Shown: positions 26,181-35,424, numbered from the stretch's first letter. The stretch is DNA of 64,000 nt from Paraburkholderia sp. (GCF_028283785.1 NZ_JAPWKB010000018.1:124001-188000); one strand, 5' to 3'. Notes: generated by a model from the sequence alone, not told the origin. Numbers and translations are program-made.

Positions 26181-26407
26181 TTCGGGCGCCGCGCCGGTTG
26201 CGCAAATTCCGGGGAACGACCGCGCGCCGCGCACGTCGAAAACCCTAGTGGCCGATCCGCCATAGAATAGAAGTATCGGGCGGCGTTCCTTGCAGTACGG
26301 GGAATGCCGCAGCGTGACCTGCTGTTGCCGGACCCGGAGCATCGGCGTTTCCGGTGGCAATTTCCTTTTTCCGGACCACGGCGCGCGTGCGCCCTGAAGG
26401 CTACGAC

Positions 26408-27361
26408 ATGACAACCGCACTCGACCAACTGAAGCAGTACACCACCGTCGTCGCCGACACCGGTGACTTCCAGCAACTCGCGCAATACAAGCCGCAGGAC
26501 GCGACCACCAATCCGTCGCTGATCCTGAAGGCCGTGCAGAAAGACGATTACCGTCCGCTGCTCGAAAAGACCGTGAAGGACAACAAGTCGAAGCCGGTCG
26601 GCGCGATCATCGATCAGTTGCTGATCGCGTTCGGCACCGAAATCCTGAAGATCATCCCGGGCCGCGTGTCAACGGAAGTCGATGCGCGCCTGTCGTTCGA
26701 CACCAAGGCGTCGATCGAAAAAGCGCATGAACTGATCGGCTTCTACAAGGCTGCGGGCATCGACCGCGAACGCGTGCTGATCAAGCTGGCGTCCACGTGG
26801 GAAGGCATCCGCGCGGCCGAATCGCTGCAAAAAGACGGCATCAAATGCAACATGACGCTGCTGTTCTCGCTGGCGCAGGCGGCTGCGTGCGCGGAAGCGG
26901 GTGCGCAACTGATCTCGCCGTTCGTCGGACGTATCTACGACTGGTACAAGAAAAATGCCGGTAGCGCGTGGGACGAAGCGAAAGACGGCGGCGCGAACGA
27001 TCCGGGCGTGAAATCGGTCCGTCGCATTTATGGTTACTACAAACGTTTCGGCTACAAGACCGAAGTGATGGGCGCGAGCTTCCGCACGCCCGGTCAGGTG
27101 CTCGAACTGGCGGGTTGCGATCTGCTGACGATCAGCCCCGACCTGCTGCAAAAGTTGCAGGATTCGACGGAAAAGGTCGAGCGCAAACTCGATCCGAACG
27201 CGGGCAAGGACGAAACGATCGAACGCGTGCCGGTCGATGAATCGACGTTCCGCTTCCTCGTCAACGACGAAGCCATGGCCACCGAAAAGCTCGCCGAAGG
27301 CATCCGTGCGTTCGCGGCCGACGCGGTCAAGCTGGAAAAGCTGATCGAAAGCCTGCGTTGA
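26408..27361 (+). CDS. tal: transaldolase
   Basis: Transfers a dihydroxyacetone unit between sedoheptulose-7-P and glyceraldehyde-3-P in the pentose phosphate pathway. The 317 residues match the TalB type: Asp17 (VVADTGD), Glu90 (STEVDARLSF) and Schiff-base Lys126 (LIKLAST), plus CNMTLLFSLAQA and SPFVGRIYDWYKK. The start at 26408 follows GAAGG and gives the family N-terminus; the ORF is open to 26354. A terminator follows at 27393. Confidence 0.96.
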   Translation: MTTALDQLKQYTTVVADTGDFQQLAQYKPQDATTNPSLILKAVQKDDYRPLLEKTVKDNKSKPVGAIIDQLLIAFGTEILKIIPGRVSTEVDARLSFDTKASIEKAHELIGFYKAAGIDRERVLIKLASTWEGIRAAESLQKDGIKCNMTLLFSLAQAAACAEAGAQLISPFVGRIYDWYKKNAGSAWDEAKDGGANDPGVKSVRRIYGYYKRFGYKTEVMGASFRTPGQVLELAGCDLLTISPDLLQKLQDSTEKVERKLDPNAGKDETIERVPVDESTFRFLVNDEAMATEKLAEGIRAFAADAVKLEKLIESLR

Positions 27362-27392
27362 TTCGCGGCGCCGATGCGGCATGCATCGGACG

Positions 27393-27431
27393 AAAACGGC
27401 GTGTGGCATCGCGGCTACACGCCGTTTTTTT
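27393..27431 (+). terminator. terminator of tal
   Basis: Stem AAAACGGCGTGT / ACACGCCGTTTT (27393-27404 with 27417-27428), 12-nt loop, then T-tract. Confidence 0.85.
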
Positions 27432-27560
27432 ATACACGAATGCGCGCCCGATCCTTCACGAAATTTGACAACCGATTTCCACGGCAAGCGCGTGCGGCTT
27501 GCCTACAATCGTCTCTACGGGCGCGCGCGTCCGGCACATCACCACTATCGGGAGACGACC

Positions 27561-27986
27561 ATGATTGTTCAGCCCTACGTGTTTTTCTCAGGCCGTTGCG
27601 AAGAGGCGTTGCAGTACTACACCGAATCGCTCGGCGCGGAAGTCGTCTTCAAGATGCACTTCAAGGACGCGCCGCCCGACGCCGAACGCCCGGTGCGGCC
27701 CGGCACCGAAGACAAGGTGATGCACGTACAGTTCCGGATCGGTTCGACGGAGGTCATGGCGTCCGACGGCAATTGCGATCCGTCCAACGACACCCACAGC
27801 GGTTTCAGCCTCGCGCTGACCGCGGACGACGCGCCATCCGGCGAACGGATGTTCCAGGCGCTCGCTGACGGCGGCCAGGTGATGATGCCGTGGCAAGCCA
27901 CGTTCTGGACCACGGGTTTCGGCATGCTGAGCGACCGCTTCGGCATTCCGTGGATGGTGATGGTGCGCGCCGAACCGCCGGCCTGA
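27561..27986 (+). CDS. VOC-superfamily (PhnB/YjdN-like) protein
   Basis: A 141-residue VOC-fold protein of the PhnB/3-demethylubiquinone-methyltransferase-like group: YVFFSGRCEEALQYYTESLGA at the start, a central HVQFRIGSTEVMASDG strand, and FGMLSDRFGIPWMV at the end. Members bind small ligands or metals; the specific role is unknown. GGGAGA lies about 7 nt before the ATG. It is convergent with the FUSC gene, with no intervening hairpin noted. Confidence 0.88.
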   Translation: MIVQPYVFFSGRCEEALQYYTESLGAEVVFKMHFKDAPPDAERPVRPGTEDKVMHVQFRIGSTEVMASDGNCDPSNDTHSGFSLALTADDAPSGERMFQALADGGQVMMPWQATFWTTGFGMLSDRFGIPWMVMVRAEPPA

Positions 27987-28065
27987 GGCCGCACGTCGCC
28001 GGAAACGCCGTCCGGCATTCACGGGCGCGGGCGAACAGCCGCGAAGCACATCCAAAACCTCGCGC

Positions 28066-29202
28066 TCAGCTTTCGCCGTGCAACCGGTGCCAGCCGCGCT
28101 GCTGACGTTCGATATTCCAGTTCAGCTCGGTCACGAACAATTGCGCGCGCAGCCGGCCGGTCTGCTCGGCGAGGCGCTGCATCAGCCAGTACGGCCCTTG
28201 CAGATCCGCATCGAGGCGATGCAGCTCGTCCGGGTCCGGCACGCAGGTCGGGCCTGTCGATGGAATACTGAAATGCGTGGTCCCGCCAAAGCGCAGCGCG
28301 CGCGCCGTCGCGAGCAAGGTCGCGCGAACCGCCCGCACGTCGGTGCCGCAGAAACGCTCCAGCGTGTCGCGCGTGCGTGGGTCCGCGTGCGCGAACGTGC
28401 CGGTTCCCAGCAGCTCCAGCGAACTCAGCAACGAGCGGTGCATGCGCTGGATTTCTTCGAGCTTCGATTGCGGCACTTCGATTTCTTTCGCCACCGAAGG
28501 CATCAGCGAGCGCAACTGCACGAGCCGGGCGTTCAGCCTCAGAAACACCTTGATCAGTTCGGCGTCGTCGTAGCGTTTGCCGCCGATCAGCCGCGTATAC
28601 ACCCGCGCAACGTCACGCAGATTGTCGGCCAGCAGATAGCGCCATGAATACGTCGCGTGCAACGGAAACGCGAACGAAAACGCCAGCGCGATCACGATCC
28701 CGATCAGCACGTTCAGCGTGCGCCACAGGCCGGTATCGATCACGTTGTCGCCGTGCCCCGCGACGATGCACATCGTGATGGCCGTCAGCAGGCCGATATA
28801 CCCGGCCTTGCCGATCGCGAACCACGCGCAGATTCCCGCCACGACGCACATCAGCAGATAGGTCAGCGGCAACGAACCGATCACGTTTTGCTGGACGATC
28901 AGCGCGAGCCCGATGGTTGCGCCGAGCAGCGTGCCGGCCGCGCGTTCGGCGGCTTTCTTGCGGATATTGCCGTGATGCTGCAAGCCGCCGATCACCACCA
29001 GCAGCGTCACCGACGACCAGATGCCATGCGGAATATTGATGCCCGTGGTGGCGAGGATCGACACCAGCATCGCGAGGCCGACGCGAATGCTGTGGAACAG
29101 CTTCGCGTGACGGTAACGGTAGTACGGCGAGACGATCGAGCGCAGCGCGCGGCTGAAGGTCGAGCGGTGCGGAATCGGACGGTAAGGATCGGCGGAAGCC
29201 AT
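28066..29202 (-). CDS. FUSC-family inner-membrane transporter
   Basis: A 378-residue protein. Six or so hydrophobic segments (residues 35-190) include SIRVGLAMLVSILATTGI and the repeated GTLLGATIGLALIV. A cytoplasmic C-terminal helical domain of about 190 residues follows. FUSC/AaeB-like proteins are aromatic-acid or fusaric-acid exporters; only the family can be assigned. No MFP (HlyD-like) partner gene is adjacent. The ATG at 29202 lies about 45 nt from a terminator belonging to the symporter operon. Confidence 0.85.
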   Translation of the reverse strand: MASADPYRPIPHRSTFSRALRSIVSPYYRYRHAKLFHSIRVGLAMLVSILATTGINIPHGIWSSVTLLVVIGGLQHHGNIRKKAAERAAGTLLGATIGLALIVQQNVIGSLPLTYLLMCVVAGICAWFAIGKAGYIGLLTAITMCIVAGHGDNVIDTGLWRTLNVLIGIVIALAFSFAFPLHATYSWRYLLADNLRDVARVYTRLIGGKRYDDAELIKVFLRLNARLVQLRSLMPSVAKEIEVPQSKLEEIQRMHRSLLSSLELLGTGTFAHADPRTRDTLERFCGTDVRAVRATLLATARALRFGGTTHFSIPSTGPTCVPDPDELHRLDADLQGPYWLMQRLAEQTGRLRAQLFVTELNWNIERQQRGWHRLHGES

Positions 29203-29245
29203 GAGTCGCCCGGCGAGCGTGAAATCAACCCGTATCGTGCACTAT

Positions 29246-29282
29246 AAAAACGAACGCCCGCAACTCTCGTCGCGGGCGTTCG
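29246..29282 (-). terminator. terminator of the DUF3311-symporter operon
   Basis: Stem CGAACGCCCGC / GCGGGCGTTCG (29251-29261 with 29272-29282). On the minus strand the stem is followed by TTTTT (29250-29246). It lies 45 nt after the symporter stop. Confidence 0.85.
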
Positions 29283-29327
29283 TGTGAATCACGGACCGGC
29301 GCGCGTTGCCGCGCGCGGGTCGTGGGA

Positions 29328-30878
29328 TCAGCTTTCGACCACGTCCAGATAATCTTCCGGACGCGTGCGGTCTTCGGCATGCTTCATACCCAGCGCGCGA
29401 ACCAGCACGCTGACCACCACCGACACCACCAGATTGACGATCAAGCCCCACACCGCCGCATAACCCGGCACCGCGACGCCGAAGATGTGGATCGCGTAGA
29501 TCGAGCCGGCCAGCTTCAGCGAAATCGCCATATACGTGCCGGTTGCAATACCCGCGGCCCAACCGATCAGCAAACCGCGATAGTCGAGCATGCGCGTGTA
29601 CAACCCGAGCACGATCGACGGCAATGTCTGGATGATCCAGATGCCGCCCAGCAGTTGCAGCTGGATCGCGTACGTGAGCGGCAGCCCGAGAATGAACGCG
29701 ACCGCGCCGACCTTGACGATCAACGACACCAGCTTCGCGATGTTCGTCTCCTGCTCTGGGGTCATGTTGCGGTTCACGAACTCCTTGTGGATGTTGCGCG
29801 TGTACAGGTTCGCGGCGGCGATCGACATGATCGCGGCAGGCACCAGCGCGCCGATACCGATCGCCGCGAACGCCACGCCGACGAACCACGACGGGAAGAA
29901 GTGCAGGAACAGCGCAGGCACGGCGAAGTTCGGACCGAAGGCCTTGAAGTACGGCGCGAATTCCGGCATGTCCTTTACGCCGGCCGCAAGCGCCATGAAA
30001 CCGAGCAGCGCGAGCAGACCGAGCACCAGCGAGTACGCGGGCAGCATCGCCATATTGCGGCGGATCGTGTTGCCCGATTTAGACGACAGCACCGCCGTGA
30101 TCGAGTGCGGGTACAGGAACAGCGCGAGCGCCGATCCCACCGCGAGCGTCGCGTACGCGCTATAGCCGTTCAGGCTGGAGACGTCCGGCGCTTTCAGCAG
30201 CAGCTTGGCCGGCGGCACCACCGAGAAGATATGACCGAAGCCGCCCAGTTGCGGCGGAATCACGATGATCGCGGCAGCGATCGTGATGTAGATCAGTACG
30301 TCCTTGACGACCGCGATCATGGCCGGCGCGCGCAATCCCGACGTGTACGTGTACGCCGCGAGAATCGCGAAGGCGATGATCAGCGGCAGATCGCCGACAA
30401 AGCCCGACGTGTCGAAACCCAATGCGCCGATCACCACTTCGATACCGACCAGTTGCAGCGCGATATACGGCATCGTCGCGAGGATGCCGGTCACGGCGAT
30501 CGCCAGCGCGAGCATCCGGCTGCCGTAACGCGCGCTGACGAAGTCGGCGGACGTGACGTAGCCCTGACGCTTCGCAATGCTCCACAGTTTCGGAAACACG
30601 ACGAACGCGAACGGGTAGATCAGGATCGTATAGGGCAGCGCGAAAAAGCCGGTGGCGCCCGCACCGAATACCAGCGCCGGAACCGCGACGAAGGTGTACG
30701 CGGTGTACAGATCGCCGCCCAGCAGGAACCACGTGACGACCGTGCCGAAACGGCGGCCGCCGAGGCCCCACTCTTCCAGATGCGCGAGATCGCCGCGCCG
30801 CCAGTGAGCGGCGACGAAACCGAGAATCGTCACGCCGATAAAGAACAGCACGAAAACGAAAGTTGCTGTGGCGTTCAT
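29328..30878 (-). CDS. sodium:solute symporter family permease (MctP-like)
   Basis: A 516-residue SSS-family permease with about 13 hydrophobic helices. Marks include EEWGLGGRRFGTVVTWFLLG, the TSADFVSARYG stretch, and VAFAAIGIGALVPAAIMSIA. It follows a DUF3311 gene with an ATGA overlap, the arrangement of monocarboxylate permeases such as MctP (lactate, pyruvate, alanine). The substrate is inferred from that context only. The start at 30878 is set by the overlap; the ORF is open upstream to 31052. Confidence 0.9.
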   Translation of the reverse strand: MNATATFVFVLFFIGVTILGFVAAHWRRGDLAHLEEWGLGGRRFGTVVTWFLLGGDLYTAYTFVAVPALVFGAGATGFFALPYTILIYPFAFVVFPKLWSIAKRQGYVTSADFVSARYGSRMLALAIAVTGILATMPYIALQLVGIEVVIGALGFDTSGFVGDLPLIIAFAILAAYTYTSGLRAPAMIAVVKDVLIYITIAAAIIVIPPQLGGFGHIFSVVPPAKLLLKAPDVSSLNGYSAYATLAVGSALALFLYPHSITAVLSSKSGNTIRRNMAMLPAYSLVLGLLALLGFMALAAGVKDMPEFAPYFKAFGPNFAVPALFLHFFPSWFVGVAFAAIGIGALVPAAIMSIAAANLYTRNIHKEFVNRNMTPEQETNIAKLVSLIVKVGAVAFILGLPLTYAIQLQLLGGIWIIQTLPSIVLGLYTRMLDYRGLLIGWAAGIATGTYMAISLKLAGSIYAIHIFGVAVPGYAAVWGLIVNLVVSVVVSVLVRALGMKHAEDRTRPEDYLDVVES

Positions 30879-31105
30879 CGTGCGCCCCCGCGGGTCTTGG
30901 TCTTGAAATACACGATGGCGGTAATCACGGCGCTGATCAACACCCAGGCCAGTTGATACCAGTAGAAAAACGGGAAGTCGAACAGCGTGGGTTCGATCTT
31001 GTTGTAAGACGGCACCCAGACCATCGCGATCCAGGGAAGCAGCAGCAGCCACAGCCAGTGCTTGCTGCCTTTGCTGGACGGTGTCGTGTCGGCGTCGTGA
31101 GCCAT
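30875..31105 (-). CDS. DUF3311 small membrane protein
   Basis: A 76-residue protein with two hydrophobic helices (HWLWLLLLPWIAMVWVPSY and FYWYQLAWVLISAVITAIVY) and a basic tail. DUF3311 proteins are thought to be accessory subunits of sodium:solute symporters. Its stop overlaps the symporter start by 4 nt, so translation is coupled. AGAGGAG precedes the ATG at 31105. Confidence 0.9.
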   Translation of the reverse strand: MAHDADTTPSSKGSKHWLWLLLLPWIAMVWVPSYNKIEPTLFDFPFFYWYQLAWVLISAVITAIVYFKTKTRGGAR

Positions 31106-31438
31106 GACGTCTCCTCTTTGATTTTATTGAATTGGCCCGTGTTTAACGGATCGTGCATCCCGTGCGGATAGCAACGGGCGCCCCGAAAGCTTCGAAAGAG
31201 TATAGGAGTGCTTCGTCAGCGGTCAAGCAGGGTGGACCCCAAGCAGAAAGCCACTGTCAATAGGGGAACGGTCGGGGACGATGGCTGCGGCGCGGGGATC
31301 GCGGCAGCGGAAAATGCAGGCTTCCGGCATCGCGCCGGTGGCGTTCAGATGCGCGCTTGCAACGGCGCGCGAGGCTGGCGCCGCACCGGCGGGCGCCGGT
31401 GCGGATGAGGCGTCAGGACGACGCCCCTGTCGGGTGCA
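31106..31438. other. intergenic region upstream of the DUF3311-symporter operon
   Basis: About 330 nt with no supported gene. It should hold the symporter promoter on the minus strand. A 10-bp GC-rich inverted repeat (31381-31390 with 31395-31404) lies shortly after the stop of the spermidine-synthase-like gene but lacks a T-tract. Confidence 0.4.
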
Positions 31439-32383
31439 TCAGATGACGAACGACGCCGCCTTCGCGTCCGCACCCTTGTCGGTGACCGAAGACGCCTGCA
31501 GGCCCTTGATCCACTTGCGCGCCGGCAGGCCGAGTTCGGCTTCGATCAGCGTCGCGCGCGTTTGCAGGGTTGCATACGGCACGTCGAGCGCCGGACCCGA
31601 AAACGCGATCGCCACACGATTGCCGTCGTGAACTTCCGGCAGCGCGATCACGCGGCCGTCGAACGCTTCGTTCAGACGCTTCATGTTGCGCACGAAGCTC
31701 GGATGATCGCCGAACAGGTTGATCGTGACGACGCCGGCTTCGGTCAGGCAAGCCCGCACCGCGCGATAGAACGCGACGCTGTCGAGCACCGGACCGCGCG
31801 CGGTCGCGTCGTACACGTCGATCTGCATCGCGCCGGTCGTGCCGTGATTCTCGCGATCGTTGACGAAGTCCCACGCGTCGGTTTCGTGGACGGTCAGACG
31901 CGCGTCGTCCTGCGGCAGTTCGAACATCGTGCGCGCGGCCACGACCACGGCGGGATTCAGTTCGACCGCTTCGACCTTCGCGCGGCTCAGGAAGCGATAC
32001 GCGAACTTGGTCAGCGCAGCCGCGCCGAGGCCGAGCTGAACGATGCGCTTCGGCGTTTCGAGAAACAGCAGCCAGGCCATCATCTGCTGCGCGTATTCGA
32101 GTTCGATCGCGTCCGGCTTGCGCAGACGCATCGCGCCTTGCACCCATTCAGTGCCGAAATGCAGATAGCGCACGCCGCCCTGTTCGGAGAACGTGACCGG
32201 TGCAAAACGCGGCCGGCGCGGCGCTTCGATTTGCGGCGCCTTCGACTGGATGTCGTCGAAATCGTCGTCCTGCTGCGCGCGCCTGGCCGCGCGCGGCGTC
32301 TTCTGTTTGGTCGCGGCCGTGTCGGACTGCGTATTGCGGAAGGCACGCGCCTCGGCCGAAGCGCGTTTGATCAGTTTCGTCAT
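31439..32383 (-). CDS. spermidine-synthase-like methyltransferase-fold protein
   Basis: A 314-residue protein with a disordered basic N-terminus (about 60 residues). The Rossmann-like domain has QLGLGAAALTKFAYRFL (SAM-type nucleotide site), VEAVELNPAVVVAARTMF and a DVYDATARGP motif. Spermidine synthases carry GGGDG and a key Asp pair; here the first motif is LGLGAAAL, so putrescine aminopropyl transfer is doubtful. It is best called a SpeE-like protein of unknown substrate. The ATG at 32383 overlaps the preceding glycosylase stop (ATGA). Confidence 0.82.
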   Translation of the reverse strand: MTKLIKRASAEARAFRNTQSDTAATKQKTPRAARRAQQDDDFDDIQSKAPQIEAPRRPRFAPVTFSEQGGVRYLHFGTEWVQGAMRLRKPDAIELEYAQQMMAWLLFLETPKRIVQLGLGAAALTKFAYRFLSRAKVEAVELNPAVVVAARTMFELPQDDARLTVHETDAWDFVNDRENHGTTGAMQIDVYDATARGPVLDSVAFYRAVRACLTEAGVVTINLFGDHPSFVRNMKRLNEAFDGRVIALPEVHDGNRVAIAFSGPALDVPYATLQTRATLIEAELGLPARKWIKGLQASSVTDKGADAKAASFVI

Positions 32384-32853
32384 GTGAGGATGTCGCGCCA
32401 GAGACGCAATTTTTGGTCGAACGAGAGCATAGCATTCGCGGGACTCGACGACGGCAACACCAAGGTCGTGTAACCCGCCTCGCCGATCACCGGCGCAAAG
32501 CGGCCGGCGGTCTTGCCGTTGAAGCAGACTTTCGACAGGTCGGGCGCATGCTGGCGGAACGCGGCGAAATCGTTGGGTGTCGCGTGACGGATCGCGGCGT
32601 CGAGGCTGCCTTCGCGCTCGCACGCGGCGAGCACGTCCCACACGCCGATCCGGTGATGCAACAGGCGCAACAGACGGTCTTCGTAGGCGAGTTCGACGAG
32701 CGGCTCGTCGAGCACGGTCCCGAGCAGACGCCAGAACTGGTTGCGCGGATGCGCGTAATACTGCGTCGCGGCCAGCGAGGCCTCGCCGGGAAAGCTGCCG
32801 AGAATCAGCGTATGCGTGTCTTTCGACATGACGGGCGGAAAACCGCGAAGCAT
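32380..32853 (-). CDS. DNA-deoxyinosine glycosylase (UDG superfamily, family 6-like)
   Basis: A 157-residue member of the uracil-DNA-glycosylase fold. It shows LILGSFPGEASLAATQYYAHPRNQFWRLL (motif A with GSxPG and the YYAHPRNQFW signature of hypoxanthine glycosylases) and LPSSSPANAM (motif B). Family 6 enzymes remove deaminated adenine (hypoxanthine) from DNA. GGAGG lies about 10 nt before the ATG. The start overlaps the ubiC stop by one base (TAATG) and the end overlaps the SpeE-like gene, so all three should be one transcript. Confidence 0.85.
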   Translation of the reverse strand: MLRGFPPVMSKDTHTLILGSFPGEASLAATQYYAHPRNQFWRLLGTVLDEPLVELAYEDRLLRLLHHRIGVWDVLAACEREGSLDAAIRHATPNDFAAFRQHAPDLSKVCFNGKTAGRFAPVIGEAGYTTLVLPSSSPANAMLSFDQKLRLWRDILT

Positions 32854-33575
32854 TAGCGCTTGCCTCCTGGATGGTCGGGGGGGTCGCCACGCGTCGTGCG
32901 CGACGGCGACAGCGACGCGGTGTGATCGAGCGCGCGGCCGTGGTCGTGATGATGCGTCGACGGATGAGACGACGCTAACGTCGGAGTTGGCGTGCAGGCG
33001 TCGCGCGCGAGCCGTGCCCATAACGCGGGCAACATGCATTCGGTCACCATCAGCGGCGCACCGCCGCGCGTGAACACCGACCGGCGCGCGAGCAGTGCGT
33101 GGGGTAACTCATGCGGCAACTCGTGCGCATAGCCAGCAGACAAACCGAACAACCGATGCCGCGCCGTAACGCGCCGGCTCGCCAGCGCCGATCGTGCGAC
33201 GCCGCTGTCGCTGTACAGCAATTCGGCGAGCGGTCGCGTACGCAAGGTGCGGATCGCCTGCCACGGGCCGACGCTCGCGGCGAGCGGCGTCACGCTGTGC
33301 GCCGCGACGAACGGCACGCCATCGACCGACAACACGACTTCGCGGACCCACACCGCCGCGCGCGGCCCGAGGTTCAGCGCCGCGCACTCGTCGCGCCACG
33401 GCAACGCGATCGCTTCGCGGGTCACGCGCACCGCGACCGCGCCGAGTGTGCGCAGATGCGCGGTCAGGGAACCGCCGCGTGTCAGCCAGTCTTTCTGATC
33501 GGGCGTGAACGTGGCTCGGGTCGCGACGCGCCAGTGGGTATCGGAGGCGTCGGCGGCATTGGGGCGCTTGGGCAT
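32853..33575 (-). CDS. ubiC: chorismate lyase with a C-terminal extension
   Basis: UbiC converts chorismate to 4-hydroxybenzoate, the first step of ubiquinone synthesis. In the 240 residues the core (about 25-190) has WLTRGGSLTAHLR, VREVVLSVDGVPFVAAHSVTP and LLARRSVFTRGGAPLMVTECMLP, the last containing the catalytic Glu region. Usual UbiC length is 165-190; this one carries a Thr/His/Asp-rich, apparently disordered tail of about 50 residues (THHHDHGRALDHTASL). Start at 33575; it lies 7 nt downstream of the TPR-glycosyltransferase gene, so the operon may begin further upstream. Confidence 0.87.
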   Translation of the reverse strand: MPKRPNAADASDTHWRVATRATFTPDQKDWLTRGGSLTAHLRTLGAVAVRVTREAIALPWRDECAALNLGPRAAVWVREVVLSVDGVPFVAAHSVTPLAASVGPWQAIRTLRTRPLAELLYSDSGVARSALASRRVTARHRLFGLSAGYAHELPHELPHALLARRSVFTRGGAPLMVTECMLPALWARLARDACTPTPTLASSHPSTHHHDHGRALDHTASLSPSRTTRGDPPDHPGGKR

Positions 33576-33582
33576 GACGGCA

Positions 33583-35424
33583 TTATAAAAGCGCAATGGC
33601 CCGCAAGCGCGCCGCCACCCGTTCGACGACCATCGCCCACGCGCCCGGCTCCGGCTGTCTGAACAGTTCGACCGACGCGTACCACGGCTGCGTCTCCGCG
33701 TCCTGCCAGCACCAGTGCGACACGTGGTCCAGCATCGCCAGCACCGGCCGGCCGAGCGCGCCACCCAGATGCAATGGCGCGCTGTCGATCGTCACGGTGA
33801 CGTCGAGCACGCTCATGTGCGCCGCGAGATCGTCGAAGCCATCGGTGTATAGCGCGGTCAGATCGCGCACGCGATACCCTCGTGCACGCAACGCCGCCAC
33901 ATCGGCGGACAGACCCGGCGTCAACGGATAAAACACCGTATCGGGCAATGTCAGCAGCGGCGCCAGCGCATGCAATGGAATCGACCGCTTGCCGTCCCGC
34001 CGATGCGACCGGCTACCCGACCACACGATCCCCACGTGCAGCGCCGCGGGCGTTTCGTCGAGCCGCGCGCGCCACGTTGCGCAGCGCGCCGGATCCGCGC
34101 GCAGATACGCGGCGCCGCTTACGTCGCCGGGTTGAAGATCGAGCGCGAACGGCACGCTCATCATCGGCAGCAGACCGTCCGGCGCGCCCAGCGGCCCATC
34201 TTCGATCGACACGCAGTCGGGATAAAAACGCGCGAACAGACGCTGCAACGGACGACGCACCGCAAGCCGCAACCGACCGCCATCGCGAGCGATGCGCGCG
34301 GCCAGGTGTGGGATGAACCGCAGCATCTGGATATCGTCGCCGCTGCCCTGCTCGCTGTGCACCAGCAAGGTTTTGCCCACCATCGATTCGCCTCGCCAGC
34401 GCGGCGCACAGCGCGCCATCACGCGGACCACGTTGTTCGGTTCGCGGTCGTCACGCGTCAAGCGCGCTTCATAGCGCGGCCACGCAGACGTCCAGTCGCC
34501 ACGACGCAGCGCCAGTTCAGCGAGATCGACCGCGGCCAATGCGCCCGACGGATCGAGCGCCAGCGACGCGTGCAACATCGCTTCGCTGTCCGCAAAGCGC
34601 GACTGCTCCGCGAGATACAGCGCGATCGCCGAGACGACCGCCGCGTTGCCGGGCGCGATCGCATCGACCGCGCGCATGGTGGCTTCGGCGCTTGCCGCGT
34701 CGTCGCGCTGCCATTGCGCGTGACTCAGTTGCCACGCCATTTCCGCGTCGGCGGGATTGCGCTCCAATTCCGCGATACAAACGGCTTCGACGGTCGGCCA
34801 GTCGCGGATCGCGCGATGCGCGAGGACCAGCTTGAGCGGCAAGTCGGGATGCGTCGCGCGATCGAGCGTGTATGCGCGCAACAGCGCGGCGCGGCGTTCG
34901 TCTTGCGCGGTCGCGTGCGCTTCGTCGGGTGCTTCGTCGGGTGCTTCGTCGGGCAATCCGTCGAGCATTTGCGCGAGCGCCCACGGCACCTGCGGATCGC
35001 GCGGCGCGCACGCTTCGAATGCGCGAAGCAGATGCGCTGCTGCCGCTCGCGCATCGCATCGGTGGATCAATGCGTTGATCCAGTCGACCACGTGCGCGGA
35101 CGTCGCCGATGCAACGAATTGCTCGCTGTAGCGCCGCGCGTTGCGCGCATCGCCGAGCGCGTCGGAGAACAGTGCGAGCCGCGCGAAACGGTAGTCACGC
35201 ATCGCGTCGTCGGTCACATGCGCAGCCGACGACGCGACGTGATACGCGCGCTCGAACACACCTGCACTGGCGAGCAGATCGGCATGAAGCTGCGACGTAT
35301 GACCGCCGCCGGCAAGCTCATTCGCGACACGCACGGCATCATCGAAACCTCGCTCGCGCAGCGCACACCACACGCGATAAACGGGCTCGAAAGCGGCATC
35401 GAAAGACGAATTTGATTCGGACAT
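33583..35424 (-). CDS. TPR-repeat protein with glycosyltransferase-like C-terminal domain
   Basis: A 613-residue protein. Residues 1-320 are helical TPR-like units (ALRERGFDDAVRVANELA, AELERNPADAEMAWQLSHAQ, AMLHASLALDPSGALAAVDL). The remainder resembles GT9/GT41-like domains: ALHVGIVWSGSRSHRRDGKR, VTIDSAPLHLGGALGRPVLA and SHWCWQDAETQPWY. In related TPR-GT proteins the last motifs bind the nucleotide-sugar pyrophosphate. The acceptor is unknown; protein or polysaccharide is possible. An in-frame 12-bp triplication encodes DEAPDEAPDEA. Start at 35424 gives MSESNSSFDAAF; no clear Shine-Dalgarno was seen. Confidence 0.8.
   Translation of the reverse strand: MSESNSSFDAAFEPVYRVWCALRERGFDDAVRVANELAGGGHTSQLHADLLASAGVFERAYHVASSAAHVTDDAMRDYRFARLALFSDALGDARNARRYSEQFVASATSAHVVDWINALIHRCDARAAAAHLLRAFEACAPRDPQVPWALAQMLDGLPDEAPDEAPDEAHATAQDERRAALLRAYTLDRATHPDLPLKLVLAHRAIRDWPTVEAVCIAELERNPADAEMAWQLSHAQWQRDDAASAEATMRAVDAIAPGNAAVVSAIALYLAEQSRFADSEAMLHASLALDPSGALAAVDLAELALRRGDWTSAWPRYEARLTRDDREPNNVVRVMARCAPRWRGESMVGKTLLVHSEQGSGDDIQMLRFIPHLAARIARDGGRLRLAVRRPLQRLFARFYPDCVSIEDGPLGAPDGLLPMMSVPFALDLQPGDVSGAAYLRADPARCATWRARLDETPAALHVGIVWSGSRSHRRDGKRSIPLHALAPLLTLPDTVFYPLTPGLSADVAALRARGYRVRDLTALYTDGFDDLAAHMSVLDVTVTIDSAPLHLGGALGRPVLAMLDHVSHWCWQDAETQPWYASVELFRQPEPGAWAMVVERVAARLRAIALL
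34919..34953 (+). repeat. 12-bp tandem repeat inside the TPR gene
   Basis: Three copies of gcttcgtcgggt in a row (the last ending in a variant base) encode repeated Asp-Glu-Ala-Pro on the minus strand. The length is a multiple of three, so copy changes would keep the frame. Confidence 0.8.
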
